From Alkanindiges illinoisensis (GTDB lineage Bacteria > Pseudomonadota > Gammaproteobacteria > Pseudomonadales > Moraxellaceae), in the NCBI RefSeq assembly GCF_004377485.1, contig NZ_SNTY01000012.1:1-64000 (forward strand): 64,000 bases of DNA, read 5' to 3'. This document shows positions 1 through 7,628 of the stretch, one piece after another (positions within the stretch are counted from its first letter, which is position 1; each line of letters opens with the position of its first letter). The translations under genes and the position numbers were made by a program. A model generated the notes under the pieces. It was not told the origin of the DNA. It searched no databases and saw only the letters and a program-made list of their open reading frames with translations.

Positions 1-943
1 TCAAATCGTTTGCATTGATATTTTGTTTAATTGCAATTGGCTTAACTAAAAATCTTTCTAAGTCTTTTTCAGATGTTAATTTAATCCAGTTCTCAAAAAC
101 ACCACTCGTAGTTGCTCGAAAATAGATGTTATCAGGAGTGATAAAGATCTGACGTGCAAAAGTTCCACTCGGTTCTTTCACTGCAATTAATGCACCTGCG
201 CCACGAACACCTGCAGCATTGCCATAGTATGGAAAATTCAAATGTACCTGAGGTTTAGGTGTCAATGTAAAAAGAAAGTAGCCGTTTTGATATGCAATAG
301 AATTTAAATCAACTGCAGTAGATTCATTATTAATAATACTTTTTGGTTTAAATAATGCATTTTCGTTACACCAAACTTTGATAAGTTCAGCTGGATCAAA
401 AGCACTTTTCTTTAAAATCGAACCATTCCAACTATTATTACCAATTCCCCACTGACCAGAACCAGTCGTATTTTCTTGACCAATCACTACAGTACAGTTC
501 AATGGCAAAGTCGCTTTGGCTGCATTAAATTCTGCATAAGTCCCAAACTCAAAAACACCTTGCACAATTTCTTGCTTCGATGCTTTTTCGGCCATGATGG
601 CCAGTGCATCCGTCCATGCCTGCGAAGTAGGGTAGGTCTTGCCTGTGGCTTCTGGTGTACCGTTATTGTTCAGATACTCCACGGCATAAATGGCAGGGTC
701 ACTGGAACGGGCATTAAAATACTTGCCATTGGGTACGCCTGTGCCTGCTGCCACGCCTTCGCTCGGGGTGCTATACACTCGTGCGACAAAGCCTTGGTTT
801 AGGACTTCTTCGCGAGTAATATTTAATAGTTCTTCTATCTGAGTGAAAGACTTGCTATCAAGCTGCGCCAAAACATTACGCAAGATTGCAATAATATCTG
901 CAGCTGTTTTGGCATTATTTAAAATGGTAGACCAGTTATTCAT
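1..943 (-). CDS. Phage tail fibre or receptor-binding protein, 3' end outside window
   Basis: The frame is open from an ATG at 943 to the left edge, about 314 residues, so the gene is partial. An AGGA ribosome site lies just upstream. The N-terminal 115 residues are helical, with a short linker and a repeat-like stretch typical of fibre shafts. The distal part has phrases such as GVRGAGALIAV, FITPDNIYFRA and GVFENWIKL, which resemble phage fibre tips that end in pyocin-knob-like domains. It follows the tail-collar gene on the same strand, the usual place for adhesion genes. The last two thirds are visibly more AT-rich than the first third, which suggests domain exchange. The receptor cannot be inferred. 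Confidence 0.75.
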   Translation of the reverse strand, partial: MNNWSTILNNAKTAADIIAILRNVLAQLDSKSFTQIEELLNITREEVLNQGFVARVYSTPSEGVAAGTGVPNGKYFNARSSDPAIYAVEYLNNNGTPEATGKTYPTSQAWTDALAIMAEKASKQEIVQGVFEFGTYAEFNAAKATLPLNCTVVIGQENTTGSGQWGIGNNSWNGSILKKSAFDPAELIKVWCNENALFKPKSIINNESTAVDLNSIAYQNGYFLFTLTPKPQVHLNFPYYGNAAGVRGAGALIAVKEPSGTFARQIFITPDNIYFRATTSGVFENWIKLTSEKDLERFLVKPIAIKQNINANDL

Positions 944-965
944 GGCATTTCCTAAAATCTGGACA

Positions 966-1001
966 TAAAAAAACCGCTCACTGTGTCAAAACAGGGGCGG
1001 T
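966..1001 (-). terminator. Intrinsic terminator after the tail-collar gene
   Basis: On the minus strand the stem ACCGC/GCGGT encloses a loop of about 19 bases and is followed by seven T. It lies between the stop of the collar gene and the start of the tail fibre, so the fibre needs read-through or its own promoter. Confidence 0.5.
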
Positions 1002-1018
1002 CGCTATAAAGTTAGAAG

Positions 1019-1717
1019 TTAAAATTTGATGATAAACATCCAGGCCACGTTACGTGGCCTGGTTTCTATACCACCCGTGCTATTTACGGTCACGCTGTGG
1101 CTATGGCTACCAGATTCAAGAATTTGCCCAGATCCAGTCGCTCCCGAATCAGCTGATTGGCCAGCCATCGTAATCGCATTGGTTGGGGTATCTGGCCTTA
1201 CGTTATTTGCATCACCTCCAACCTTGGTGTCGTGGCTATGTACACCTGCACTGCCGGTACTGCCTGTGTGGCCATGCGACTTAAAGGCCTCATCCTGCCA
1301 GCTACCTAAGGTACGACCTGAATCAATGCCACGGCTATGATCCCAACCCCTTGCAAACTCCCCACGCATATCCGGGATATTAAAAGTGGTGGAGCCATCA
1401 CCAGGGCCAAAGCTGGTGCCTATGACTGCAAACAAAGCAGCATACGTGGTACGTGATACAGCCTGGCCAGCACACTCCAGATAGCCGGCTGGCACTGTGC
1501 TAGTTGGCCACATCATGGTCATGCCAGGTTTAATCCGGTTTTCCGGCTGATCCAGCTGGTCAATAATTTCATTAATCTTGAGAGCTAATGAATTAAATAG
1601 GCAGTTAAACCATTGGCGCGCCGGTTTCTGGGCGGCAGGAAAACCCGCCTCCAGATCCAGGTCATCGGTATTTTTGGCACCGGTTTTGGCGAACTCTGTT
1701 AATTTTGTAATAGCCAT
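1019..1717 (-). CDS. Phage tail collar domain protein
   Basis: This 232-residue protein belongs to the tail-collar fibre family. Residues 64 to 122 carry the collar signature: a tryptophan-proline pair, AGYLECAGQAVSR, a glycine-rich FGPGDGSTTFNIPDMRGEF stretch. The C-terminal half is rich in Gly, Ser, Thr and His (HSHD, HSHSVTV) and ends in ETRPRNVAWMFIIKF, a common close for collar fibres. It likely forms part of the fibre or its baseplate anchor. It starts 1 base after the stop of the upstream DUF2612-like gene, so the two are probably translated together. Confidence 0.85.
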   Translation of the reverse strand: MAITKLTEFAKTGAKNTDDLDLEAGFPAAQKPARQWFNCLFNSLALKINEIIDQLDQPENRIKPGMTMMWPTSTVPAGYLECAGQAVSRTTYAALFAVIGTSFGPGDGSTTFNIPDMRGEFARGWDHSRGIDSGRTLGSWQDEAFKSHGHTGSTGSAGVHSHDTKVGGDANNVRPDTPTNAITMAGQSADSGATGSGQILESGSHSHSVTVNSTGGIETRPRNVAWMFIIKF

Positions 1718-1718
1718 C

Positions 1719-2303
1719 TTAATTTCCTGTCACTGTTAAAGTAACGCCCATCGGACGTGGATACATCAGCCGCACCAGCCCAAGTGTCAAGTTGCTCACG
1801 CTCGCTTGAAACTGCACCTTGATGGCCATAGTCTGGGTGTCCGTAATTTTTACTGGTGTAGCCGTTAATAGCTGCACTATGTAATAGCCATCATTCAATA
1901 TGCAGTCACAGCGGTTGCGGTAAATCTGGGCCTGAATGACGGGTAAAACCAGCTCATCCGGAATATCTGCAGCGGCATAGCTACTCACCCCGGATTCACG
2001 CCAAAACCCACCAATCTCCGGATTATCGGTTTCACCAAAGGTCAGGGCAGCTTCCTGATCGGCAAACCCAAAAAAAGGTAATGGAGTGACATTGGGTATA
2101 GATGCGGGTGCACCCACCCATTTCGCTATGGTTTTGAGCTGGTCACCAGTTGCCGTAGACAAGTCAAACTTACCGGGCATTTGCTGCAGTACTGCACGGC
2201 ACTGCAATAGTGGTGTTAAAACAGCCTCAATCGAGGCTGTGAGCTTGGGCTTTCCCCGGTGGTAGCTGGTTAACAGCCGGGTATAATCTAAAATATCATC
2301 CAT
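1719..2303 (-). CDS. Baseplate-associated protein, DUF2612-like
   Basis: The protein is 194 residues when started at the ATG encoding MDDILDYTRLL at 2303. A longer reading would overlap the upstream gene by 50 bases, so the shorter one is preferred. The helical start, ATGDQLKTIAKWVG and a C-terminal beta-rich half fit the DUF2612 phage family, which sits between baseplate J and the fibre genes in contractile tails. It probably links the baseplate rim to the fibres, like P2 gpI. That role is inferred from gene order. Confidence 0.7.
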   Translation of the reverse strand: MDDILDYTRLLTSYHRGKPKLTASIEAVLTPLLQCRAVLQQMPGKFDLSTATGDQLKTIAKWVGAPASIPNVTPLPFFGFADQEAALTFGETDNPEIGGFWRESGVSSYAAADIPDELVLPVIQAQIYRNRCDCILNDGYYIVQLLTATPVKITDTQTMAIKVQFQASVSNLTLGLVRLMYPRPMGVTLTVTGN

Positions 2304-2307
2304 GCAA

Positions 2308-3483
2308 TTAACCCACACTAATACTGATGTTTTCTGGTAAGCAGGTAGCAATCTCATTAAACCCTAGGGTGTACTCTGCCCCGATCGCTACACCATTGGC
2401 TTTAACGGTCATAGAAATAATTTCATAACTACGGGAATCCAGATCACCATAAAGGCCAGCGGGCACATAGAGCTTGTTGGTAGAAATCAGATCCCCAATG
2501 TCGAGCTGGCTAAAATAATCGGCCAGCGCATTTTTAATCCGCTCACCGGTATCAAAGTTATAATTGACCTTGGCCCGTAGATTAATCTGTACCGTAAAAT
2601 CAACCTGCACCGGCCGCCAGAATTTAATATTAACCGGGTAGCCCTGGGCATCATTGATAGCTACCGTGGTATTACCATGTAAACCACAGCCCTGGGTTTT
2701 CTTGGCAGCAATGGCCTGGGCAATCAATGTGCTATCACCACCTGATACCACGATGGCAATGGAATACCCAGGAATGCCATTAGCATCAGGGTTTTTAGTG
2801 GCATTCTCATAAGCCTTGCAGCGGGTCACACCGGACAGGCTATAAATGGCGCCTATCAACCCATCCATCAGTGATCTGGACGGGATAGCTACAGATAAGG
2901 CCTGCCGTTGACGCAGGGCTGCATCAGTTTCCAGTGGTGCACCGGGTGTTGCTGCAGTGTCATTGTTGACAGATTGCCAGCCCCGTGTTGGTGTCTGGAT
3001 CTTATTAATGGTGTTAGCTGGTGCAATAATACTGCCCAGGACAGCTGCTGTAGCAGTGACTGTAACCTGTCCAGATTGGCCAATAGTGACTGCTGCCGGC
3101 AATAACCACTGGTTGCCATAAACATCAGCAGCCTTGCCGTTATTAATCTGGGTGCCGGCCTGCCCGATCAGTTTCACCGTCGCTGTGGACTTGGTGGCAA
3201 TCGCCCGGCTAATCCCATTAATCCGGACATTGCGTGACAGTGACTCACCAACTGCATTGGCAGGTGAAAAGGAATTATAGACCTCAATGGCCGCTGCATT
3301 GCTATCACTGATGCAACGGGCCAGCAGGCCTAAAAACTGGCCGTCCTGGCTATCATTCTCCAGATACACATCATTGCCATAAATACCCCGGTACTGGTCT
3401 TTTAAAAACTCCAGGATCTCCGCAAACGTCGGTGCACTGATCCCATAATCATCAATCGCCGGGGCGGTGGATGTTAATGCCAT
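2308..3483 (-). CDS. Baseplate J/gp47 family protein
   Basis: The protein has 391 residues, normal for the family. The N-terminus (PTFAEILEFLKDQYRGIYG) and the internal SLSRNVRINGISRAIATKST, followed by ETDAALRQRQALSVAIPSR, are the usual landmarks of baseplate J proteins, which form the wedge ring under the contractile sheath. Its stop and the next start are separated by 4 bases, and the gene abuts the gp25-like gene upstream. Nothing suggests damage. Confidence 0.9.
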   Translation of the reverse strand: MALTSTAPAIDDYGISAPTFAEILEFLKDQYRGIYGNDVYLENDSQDGQFLGLLARCISDSNAAAIEVYNSFSPANAVGESLSRNVRINGISRAIATKSTATVKLIGQAGTQINNGKAADVYGNQWLLPAAVTIGQSGQVTVTATAAVLGSIIAPANTINKIQTPTRGWQSVNNDTAATPGAPLETDAALRQRQALSVAIPSRSLMDGLIGAIYSLSGVTRCKAYENATKNPDANGIPGYSIAIVVSGGDSTLIAQAIAAKKTQGCGLHGNTTVAINDAQGYPVNIKFWRPVQVDFTVQINLRAKVNYNFDTGERIKNALADYFSQLDIGDLISTNKLYVPAGLYGDLDSRSYEIISMTVKANGVAIGAEYTLGFNEIATCLPENISISVG

Positions 3484-3840
3484 TTATGAAGTACTCCCGC
3501 TAACTGTGGTCTGGCCATAAATTGTATCTATCGTGATCTCGACGGTGAGGCGCCGCACATCACCATCAAAGCTGCCCTGAAAATCTGTAACTCGCTCAAC
3601 GCCTGGTGTTTCCAGAACGCGCTGGCGTAAGGTTAACTCAAACAGGCTATCTGTCCCCTTGCCCAGCACGCTGGTATCCCAGCCCGTCCCATCGCTGATA
3701 TTGGCAAACCACTCACCAATCCATAAATTAAGTCGGGTTAAAACGGCCTGCCCGACCGTTTCCGGTGTGTTGGCCATAAAATTGGACTGGCTATTACCAA
3801 AGCTGTAATCGCCATTTTCATCAAGTTTTCTATAGCGCAT
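3484..3840 (-). CDS. Baseplate wedge protein, gp25/GpW-like
   Basis: This 118-residue protein precedes baseplate J, the place of gp25-type wedge proteins. TVGQAVLTRLNLWIGEWF and ELTLRQRVLETPGVERVTDF match the pattern of a helix followed by a beta hairpin in that family. It probably binds the sheath to the wedge. The start codon follows a hairpin and seven T, and the ribosome site lies upstream of that hairpin, an unusual arrangement described separately. The family assignment rests on pattern and position, not a search. Confidence 0.65.
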   Translation of the reverse strand: MRYRKLDENGDYSFGNSQSNFMANTPETVGQAVLTRLNLWIGEWFANISDGTGWDTSVLGKGTDSLFELTLRQRVLETPGVERVTDFQGSFDGDVRRLTVEITIDTIYGQTTVSGSTS

Positions 3841-3865
3841 AAAAAAACCGCTAAACGCGGCTCCT
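3841..3865 (-). promoter_or_regulatory. Ribosome site separated from its start codon by a hairpin
   Basis: On the minus strand AGGAG (3865-3861) is followed directly by the hairpin CCGC-GTTTA-GCGG (3860-3848), then seven T, then the ATG at 3840. The linear distance from AGGAG to ATG is 20 bases, too long for efficient initiation. Folding the 13-base hairpin leaves 7 bases, which is optimal. The same hairpin plus T run also looks like a weak terminator. Confidence 0.5.
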
Positions 3866-3876
3866 TAAAAAATTGA

Positions 3877-4581
3877 TTATTTAGGCTGGCCAGTATCACT
3901 GTTGCCAGATTGCACACCAGGGTGCAGGTGAGTACTGCCAACGTCCTTGCCGTTATTCTGCAGCTGACCATCTACCTGCAGGCCGCTGGCCATGGTCACT
4001 GAATTCTCAAAGCTCACCGGGCCTTTAAATACATTCTGGCCAGCCTCAACCGTAAATACACCAGGCGTTTTTACATTGACCGCATGGCTGGCCGGATCTA
4101 GCTCAATGTAGGCCTGTCCATCATCACTACGCAGCTGGGCAGTACTGGTAGAAATATTGTTTATCTTATTCGGCTGGGATTGTGGCCCAAACCAGGCAAA
4201 GCTATCTGACAAATCATGCTTGCGGTTTTCCATCGGTGGCTGAATGCCGCCAGATTGCCACCAGCCGTCAATACAGCGCGACGCAAACACCACCAGGCAC
4301 TCATCCCCCGGCTTTATGGGAAATGTCATGGTGCAGCCACCACCGCGCGGGAACATCACCGGCACATCCTGCAGTAGTGGTAAATCTACCAGTATGATAG
4401 ATCCATCAGGCTGGCCAACCTGCAGCTGAATGGTAGGCTGGGCTGTCACAGTCACCGCCTCTGGATCGTAGTTTTCCACAATACAGGGAATACTTACCCA
4501 CAACCCGGACAATGCTGCATTAATGGCATCCCGGATCGTGGTTAATAGATCTGGTGCACGTTCGTTATTACTAATGGCCAT
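3877..4581 (-). CDS. Gp138-type membrane-puncturing tail spike
   Basis: The protein has 234 residues. LSGLWVSIPCIVENYDPEAV, the PVMFPRGGGCTMTFPIKPGD stretch and CLVVFASRCIDGWW fit the OB-fold start of the Gp138 spike family. The C-terminal third is beta-helical in pattern (VFTVEAGQNVFKGPVSFENS) and ends with HLHPG, a His-x-His pair that binds a metal at the tip of spikes of this kind. It would sit at the centre of the baseplate and pierce the outer membrane. Its ATG overlaps the stop of the hub gene (TAATG), which indicates coupled translation. Confidence 0.85.
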   Translation of the reverse strand: MAISNNERAPDLLTTIRDAINAALSGLWVSIPCIVENYDPEAVTVTAQPTIQLQVGQPDGSIILVDLPLLQDVPVMFPRGGGCTMTFPIKPGDECLVVFASRCIDGWWQSGGIQPPMENRKHDLSDSFAWFGPQSQPNKINNISTSTAQLRSDDGQAYIELDPASHAVNVKTPGVFTVEAGQNVFKGPVSFENSVTMASGLQVDGQLQNNGKDVGSTHLHPGVQSGNSDTGQPK

Positions 4582-5543
4582 TATTGAACCGCCTTGATTG
4601 CTGCACCGGTAAGTGGTGTGGCTTTAGAACCTACACCGACACATACCAGCTCGGTGTACCAGTCATCACCACGGGTATCACCCGAATGGTTTACACTGAC
4701 AATGTTATAAAACCCGTTAATGCCCTGGGCGCTTTTAATATCCTTGTAGGGCTGGTCCACGTACTGGCCAGAGTAGCCAATATCAAAAGACTGGGTTTGT
4801 ATGCGGCTCATGTCCACCTGTACCTGACCGCCCCACTTTAAGCGTGGGTTTAACAGGCATGTGACCTTGAGGCCTTCGGTAGTCAGTTGTGGCATGCCAA
4901 TCAGCCCGGTTTCTGGGGTCATCACGAATGCCGGCTCGCCATTACCCCCGCCGCGCGGAATCATTACAGCCTGGTCATCCTCTATCACCAGATCCGTATT
5001 ATTGGTCTGGGTGAACTGCTTTACATAGTCACGCAACATGCCACTGAAGGTTTTACCCCGTGGCAAACCCTGATCCGATACATCACACATATAGCCAGCG
5101 TCCACCCCGCATTTTTTAAATTCTTCCTTCAGGTCGTCGCGGATCTGCTGCTGTGTCATGCCTGCAGGCAGGCTTTTATTAACCACGGCATAATTCACCG
5201 CATTGTTGCCGGACTGGGCAAGAATGCATAGCCAGGTATCAGTGGGATTATCCCGGCCGCGCCGGTACTGGAAAACCTGACCCTTAAAAACAATATCCAG
5301 CTCACCGTCATAACCCGCTTCCAAGATGACTGTCTGGCCAGTTTCACCAAAACCATTTTCACCACTAAGCCGGTTCATGGTGTCCGGACTTAAGTTATAA
5401 ATATAAATCTCGGCAAATTTCGGATTGTCTACCGTCGCCTGGCTAATCCGGAATGTAATCCGCATTTCCGATAGATCCAGTGCATCTTCCTGGCCTTTTT
5501 GCACCTGTACCGTTAGCCGGCACTTTCGCTTCCATTGTTTCAT
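4581..5543 (-). CDS. Baseplate hub protein, gp27-like
   Basis: The protein has 320 residues from the ATG at 5543. That ATG overlaps the stop of the upstream gene as ATGA, which decides the start over one 12 bases further up. FAEIYIYNLSPDTMNRL and VILEAGYDGELDIVFKGQV are typical of tail hub proteins that hold the spike. The C-terminus (FYNIVSVNHSGDTRGDDWYTELVC) matches the conserved end of phage late-control and hub proteins. It lies between the plug-like gene and the spike gene, as in other contractile tails. Confidence 0.8.
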   Translation of the reverse strand: MKQWKRKCRLTVQVQKGQEDALDLSEMRITFRISQATVDNPKFAEIYIYNLSPDTMNRLSGENGFGETGQTVILEAGYDGELDIVFKGQVFQYRRGRDNPTDTWLCILAQSGNNAVNYAVVNKSLPAGMTQQQIRDDLKEEFKKCGVDAGYMCDVSDQGLPRGKTFSGMLRDYVKQFTQTNNTDLVIEDDQAVMIPRGGGNGEPAFVMTPETGLIGMPQLTTEGLKVTCLLNPRLKWGGQVQVDMSRIQTQSFDIGYSGQYVDQPYKDIKSAQGINGFYNIVSVNHSGDTRGDDWYTELVCVGVGSKATPLTGAAIKAVQ

Positions 5544-5842
5544 GGGTCTACCCAATACAGTTTGGTGGTGGTGCCTAGCCCGTCAAATGTCGGGTTCTGG
5601 CCATCACGGGTGATAACAAAAAGCTGCCCTGGTATTTTGTGCTGGTACTGCTCAATAATGCTGGTACCCAGTGTTAAAGGAATGCCTGTTACCAGCGGTG
5701 TGCCGTCCGGCTGGGCAATATCCAGATACCAGCCGCCAATTGATGAATTACGCCACACCAGACTCAGCTGGTAGGCAATACCATTTAACGTGACCTTGAA
5801 TCGCTGGTTGCTAGGACTAAGCGGGATCTCATAAGTCGCCAT
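5540..5842 (-). CDS. Small baseplate plug-like protein
   Basis: This 100-residue beta-rich protein starts MATYEIPLSPSNQRFKVTL and contains LVWRNSSIGGWYLDI and DGTPLVTGIPL. These fit the small baseplate plug family (DUF6983 type) found between a Dit-like protein and the hub. It probably closes the tail tube above the hub. It begins right after the upstream gene and overlaps the hub start by 4 bases. Confidence 0.65.
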   Translation of the reverse strand: MATYEIPLSPSNQRFKVTLNGIAYQLSLVWRNSSIGGWYLDIAQPDGTPLVTGIPLTLGTSIIEQYQHKIPGQLFVITRDGQNPTFDGLGTTTKLYWVDP

Positions 5843-6439
5843 TTAGGGAACTCCTATCGTATAAGCCCCACCGACCTGGCCAAGGCCTGTCACCTGGCTG
5901 AGTCCAGATGCATCCACGGGCTTGGCCTGCTTGGTACCGCCTTCCTGAATTGGCCCGGTTGCGGCCGGATCTGCCTGCTCCTCTACCTGCACTGTGGTTT
6001 CCTTGGTTTTAGTGATGTTCACTTTTTTAAAGTTCACCTTAACCATCAGTGCATTTTCACTGGTCGCATCTGTAGTAACCTGCAGTGTTTCAATCAGCAT
6101 ATTGGTATAGAGCCTTTTGCCGGTTGATATGATGAGCAAATTCCCCTGCAGGGCGCGTAAGGCCTCATAAATGGCCACCAGGCTTAAATCACCACCTAGA
6201 AACGTATTACCCAGCATTTTATTGAGCTTGCCGGCACTCTCAGACCAGCCAATCTCCATGGCCACCTCAGCTGGCGCCGAATAGCAGTGATCGCTGATCG
6301 GTGCACCCTTTTCCACTGGATGCTCTGTAATCACGGTTTTATCAGTGTGGTTTTCTGATACCACTACATCCGCAAACAGCCCCATGATGGAGCGCTTATT
6401 ATTAAAAAGCAGAGATCCTACCGTTTCAACTAATGCCAT
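5843..6439 (-). CDS. Dit-like baseplate/tail protein
   Basis: The protein has 198 residues. The N-terminal half (FADVVVSENHTDKTVITEHPVEKGAPISDH) is the common pattern of the phage Dit-like N-terminal domain, which joins tail tube and baseplate. The C-terminal 50 residues are a low-complexity Gly, Pro, Gln and Ala tail of unknown role. An AGGA ribosome site precedes the ATG. In related phages it follows the tape-measure gene directly. Here two unrelated secreted-protein genes and a terminator lie in between. Confidence 0.75.
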   Translation of the reverse strand: MALVETVGSLLFNNKRSIMGLFADVVVSENHTDKTVITEHPVEKGAPISDHCYSAPAEVAMEIGWSESAGKLNKMLGNTFLGGDLSLVAIYEALRALQGNLLIISTGKRLYTNMLIETLQVTTDATSENALMVKVNFKKVNITKTKETTVQVEEQADPAATGPIQEGGTKQAKPVDASGLSQVTGLGQVGGAYTIGVP

Positions 6440-6453
6440 TTTCCTGCATCCAA

Positions 6454-6480
6454 TAAAAAGCCCCGCTAAATAGCAGGGCT
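6454..6480 (-). terminator. Intrinsic terminator after the two inserted genes
   Basis: On the minus strand the near-perfect stem AGCCCTGCT/AGCGGGGCT closes a 4-base loop and is followed by TTTTTATT. It sits downstream of the two secreted-protein genes and upstream of the Dit-like gene, as expected for an autonomous inserted unit. Confidence 0.65.
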
Positions 6481-6526
6481 TTGATTAACTGTGACTGTCA
6501 CTCCTAAATAGTGATAGGCTTATAAT

Positions 6527-7195
6527 CTAATCACTACTACATATAAGCCTGCCACCTGTGCTGGTGCAACCTAAACTTTTCAGCAACTTGGCTTTTTTTA
6601 GTTCCAGTTGAGATATTTTATTTTTATCTTTAAATAGAACCTTTTTATTTTCAGCTTCAATTTGCTGGCCAATATTATAAATTTGATTATTTATATTGGA
6701 TTTTCTATCAATCTCAGGCTTTGCAGACTGATAGGTTTGCTCTTTTAATTTAGCAACTCGCATTACGCCAACCCAATGATTAAAAAATACTCGTGATTGA
6801 CTAGGTAATGAGGATGTATAGGACTCTCTTGCCCCCATGTTCCAAACTGCAATGCTAATGGATTGATCTTTTGATGCATCTATCCAATCATTGAAACCCA
6901 AAACTATATTCTGTTTGCAATCATCTGCAACCGCTAGGCTATTTGAATATACGCCTTCCTGATTACAGTAATCTAAGGTATTAAATAAAATCCGAGAAAA
7001 ACCTTTACTGTCTACCCTTAAAGGTCTGCCATTTAATACCAGAAAGCCATCCTCATCCATGCCAAATTGCTGATTATCAAGCGTAGACATTATTTCATCA
7101 AAGTATTTATTTCCAGTGCTATCGGAGTCTGCTGCAAAAGTTGAATTTGAAAAAACAGTAGACATAAAAACCAAGGTTAAAATTAAAACTTTCAC
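6527..7195 (-). CDS. Secreted protein of unknown function (moron candidate)
   Basis: I do not recognise this protein. From a GTG at 7195, which has a GGGGA ribosome site close upstream, it has 222 residues. It opens with a clean signal peptide (KVLILTLVFMSTVFSNSTFA, cut before ADS). A GTG at 7225 in the same frame would spoil the signal peptide. The mature part contains several cysteines, and residues 155 to 215 are strongly charged and helical, likely a coiled coil. It lies in the late operon between tape measure and baseplate genes, is AT-rich compared with both, and is followed by a terminator. A periplasmic or surface role in the lysogen, such as superinfection exclusion, is only a guess. 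Confidence 0.6.
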   Translation of the reverse strand: MKVLILTLVFMSTVFSNSTFAADSDSTGNKYFDEIMSTLDNQQFGMDEDGFLVLNGRPLRVDSKGFSRILFNTLDYCNQEGVYSNSLAVADDCKQNIVLGFNDWIDASKDQSISIAVWNMGARESYTSSLPSQSRVFFNHWVGVMRVAKLKEQTYQSAKPEIDRKSNINNQIYNIGQQIEAENKKVLFKDKNKISQLELKKAKLLKSLGCTSTGGRLICSSD

Positions 7196-7214
7196 GACAT
7201 CCCCAATGTTTAGG

Positions 7215-7607
7215 TTATTTAACACATATATCAGTTTTCTTATCTTCTGTTTGATAGCACGACAATGAACGACTATCCACTAATGTGGGATCAGTAATTT
7301 TTTTATAAAATAAATCACGATAATAGTGGATAGCATCTTTTTCATTCAAGGATGCACCGCATTCTGTTGTTTCTTCAGTAGCCTGATTATAACAAGTAGA
7401 AATTTCGGCATTAAACTGCTTCTTACCCATTTTCATGGACTCATAAGTACCACCAGCTCCATAGCCTGTTGAAACAAGGCAGCTAAATTTAGTTAATAGC
7501 TTATTCCCAGAAAAGGTATAGCAAATACCAGACCTGTCATCCGTTGGAGCAGCATGTGCCACTCCAGAGATTAAGTAAGCCAGTGACAGCAGAATAATAC
7601 TTCTCAT
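7215..7607 (-). CDS. Small secreted cysteine-rich protein (moron candidate)
   Basis: I do not recognise this 130-residue protein. It begins with a signal peptide (MRSIILLSLAYLISGVAHA, cut before APT). The mature chain has six cysteines spread over about 100 residues, so it is probably disulfide-bonded in the periplasm. It starts 22 bases after the tape-measure gene, runs into the second secreted-protein gene, and is AT-rich compared with its neighbours. The pair is likely cargo expressed by the phage or lysogen rather than part of the virion. Confidence 0.65.
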   Translation of the reverse strand: MRSIILLSLAYLISGVAHAAPTDDRSGICYTFSGNKLLTKFSCLVSTGYGAGGTYESMKMGKKQFNAEISTCYNQATEETTECGASLNEKDAIHYYRDLFYKKITDPTLVDSRSLSCYQTEDKKTDICVK

Positions 7608-7628
7608 AATATCGTTACCGATTATGCT

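Noticed and set aside
1026-1340. A plus-strand open frame of 104 codons opposite the tail-collar gene.
   Set aside because: It is the complement of a well-supported gene, has no ribosome site and resembles no protein.
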